Of a stretch of DNA of 56,197 nt, positions 55,434 to 56,197 are shown piece after piece. The position numbers and the translations under genes were made by a program. The notes under the pieces are model-generated. The model made no database searches, was not told the DNA's origin, and saw only the letters and a list, made by a program, of their open reading frames with translations. Origin of the DNA: Nostocales cyanobacterium (lineage in GTDB: Bacteria; Cyanobacteriota; Cyanobacteriia; Cyanobacteriales; Nostocaceae). The stretch spans positions 1 through 56,197 of the forward strand of contig RDXV01000011.1 in the NCBI GenBank assembly GCA_004292695.1, in the 5' to 3' direction. Each line of letters opens with the position of its first letter. Position 1 is the stretch's first letter.

Positions 55434-55955
55434 ATGATCAAAAGCCACAAACTCAGAATTAGCGGGTTGATTGCCGCACCAACAATGGTGATAGCTGGAC
55501 TATTCACCCACATTCTACCGAGTCAAGCTGTGATAGATTCCTATAAAAATGACCACCGAACCTGTGCGGCGCAGTTATTGAGATCAGGAGTGGACGCAAA
55601 CGCAGTATCTCAAGCCTGTGCTATCGCCCTTAGACCAAGAGAGTTATCTGGTTGTGTAGCAAAAATCACTAAAAATACAGAAATTGCAGGTCCTGAAGCT
55701 CTGGCTTCCTGTCATAAAGCCCGTCGCCAAGAGGATTTTGCTACCTGTGTAGTTGGTATTAGTAAAAATACACAACAAGCTATTAACCAAGATACTTTAA
55801 ATTACTGTGGACGGAGTTTGTTACCTGTAACTTTTGCTACTTGTGTCGTTGGCTTACGGAAAGAAATTGATTTAGACCCATTGAAGGCTTTAGATACCTG
55901 TATTGATGCTAGTGACCGTGCTTTGGGCATCGGTTCTAGTTCAATGACACCATAA
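55434..55955 (+). CDS. Secreted Cys-rich repeat protein, unknown
   Basis: From ATG at 55434 the product is 173 residues with a signal peptide (about 1-32, ending LPSQA). A TTG at 55416 would add six residues. The mature part is helical with eight cysteines in a repeating pattern: (T/S)CxxxLRSGVxxxxVSxAC, then CVAKI/CVVGI/CVVGL followed each time by K and an acidic or Asn-Thr stretch. The repeats suggest three to four copies of a small disulphide-bonded helical hairpin. No family is recognised. It is well separated from rpsD by about 225 bp in the divergent direction. Confidence 0.7.
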   Translation: MIKSHKLRISGLIAAPTMVIAGLFTHILPSQAVIDSYKNDHRTCAAQLLRSGVDANAVSQACAIALRPRELSGCVAKITKNTEIAGPEALASCHKARRQEDFATCVVGISKNTQQAINQDTLNYCGRSLLPVTFATCVVGLRKEIDLDPLKALDTCIDASDRALGIGSSSMTP

Positions 55956-56120
55956 CAATCTACTGAAATCTATTGTTTCTAAATGTTTTTATCGTTTTGT
56001 AGGGTTGGCAAATTGTCCACCCTACTTTTGTGCTAAAAATCACAGATGTGATTAAACCTGGTAAATTTACTGAACTGGTAATAATGTCACATCCTAACTA
56101 GGGGTTGCTGAAAAAGTCTG

Positions 56121-56197
56121 TTCGTTGAGGTAGGGAATAGGGAATAGGGAATAGGGAATAGTTTCAGCTATCTATCATCCCCAAATTTTTGGATTTC
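56121..56197. repeat. Dispersed repeat with GGGAATA array, copy 2
   Basis: TTCGTTGAGGTAGGGAATAG continues as an array and ends GTTTCAGCTATCTATCATCC, matching copy 1 at 28574-28645 including flanks. It reaches the right edge of the window. The preceding GGGGTTGCTGAAAAAGTCTG (56101-56120) looks like an old element end. No gene lies between 55956 and the edge. AATCACAGATGTGATT (56038-56053) is a perfect palindrome. Confidence 0.8.

Overview
The window is chromosomal DNA of a filamentous, heterocyst-type cyanobacterium (Nostocales; the Anabaena / Dolichospermum / Aphanizomenon / Nostoc group is the best guess). The evidence is photosynthetic and cyanobacterial gene content (psaX, ndhB, raf1, ycf37, phylloquinone methyltransferase, an OpcA with a peptidoglycan-binding-like domain, a Cph2-type phytochrome), about two dozen HIP1 palindromes (GCGATCGC), an AT-rich base composition, and very many short tandemly repeated sequences (STRRs) of 7-12 bp between genes.

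Layout. 0-2.4 kb: murE, a small glutaredoxin-like gene and an MntA-type antitoxin whose HepT toxin partner is cut to 14 codons. 3-7.6 kb: the oxidative pentose phosphate cluster fbp-zwf-opcA, without the tal gene I would expect there. 7.8-12.3 kb: a defence-like patch made of a damaged DUF433/DUF5615 toxin-antitoxin remnant and a tight three-gene operon nurA-herA-DUF4338 (DruA-like). 12.5-19 kb: ycf37, an amino-acid binding protein, rpmI-rplT, two unknown envelope proteins and a UvrD-like helicase. 19.2-28.5 kb: a GT39-like glycosyltransferase, raf1, a response regulator with GAF domain next to menG, a DUF445 protein, a possible structured RNA, an SGNH hydrolase, a 267-bp 9-mer array and larE. 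28.6-36.7 kb: signalling genes (hybrid kinase, response regulator, methanogen-output-domain protein, PAS kinase), a branched-chain amino-acid permease, psaX and lipA. 36.8-43 kb: ndhB, an RRM protein, topA and aroQ. 43-51.7 kb: a degenerate ADP-ribosylglycohydrolase, a 7TM-HD phosphodiesterase and a 1590-residue Cph2-like photoreceptor with both c-di-GMP synthesis and hydrolysis domains. 51.7-56.2 kb: nested MITE-like elements, a ParB-like unknown, moaA, rpsD and a secreted Cys-rich protein.

Most interesting points: (1) the compact nurA-herA-DUF4338 operon, a candidate DNA-processing antiphage module; (2) two unrelated toxin-antitoxin loci in which the antitoxin survives and the toxin is cut after 12-14 codons; (3) a probable multi-frameshift pseudogene antisense to the leader of a response regulator gene; (4) a row of hairpins ending in a T-run at 25.5 kb that may be an ncRNA; (5) a Cph2 homologue with extra GAF domains and a possible dual-Cys photosensor; (6) genome repeats that have entered coding sequence. 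No tRNA, rRNA, CRISPR array or intact insertion sequence was recognised.
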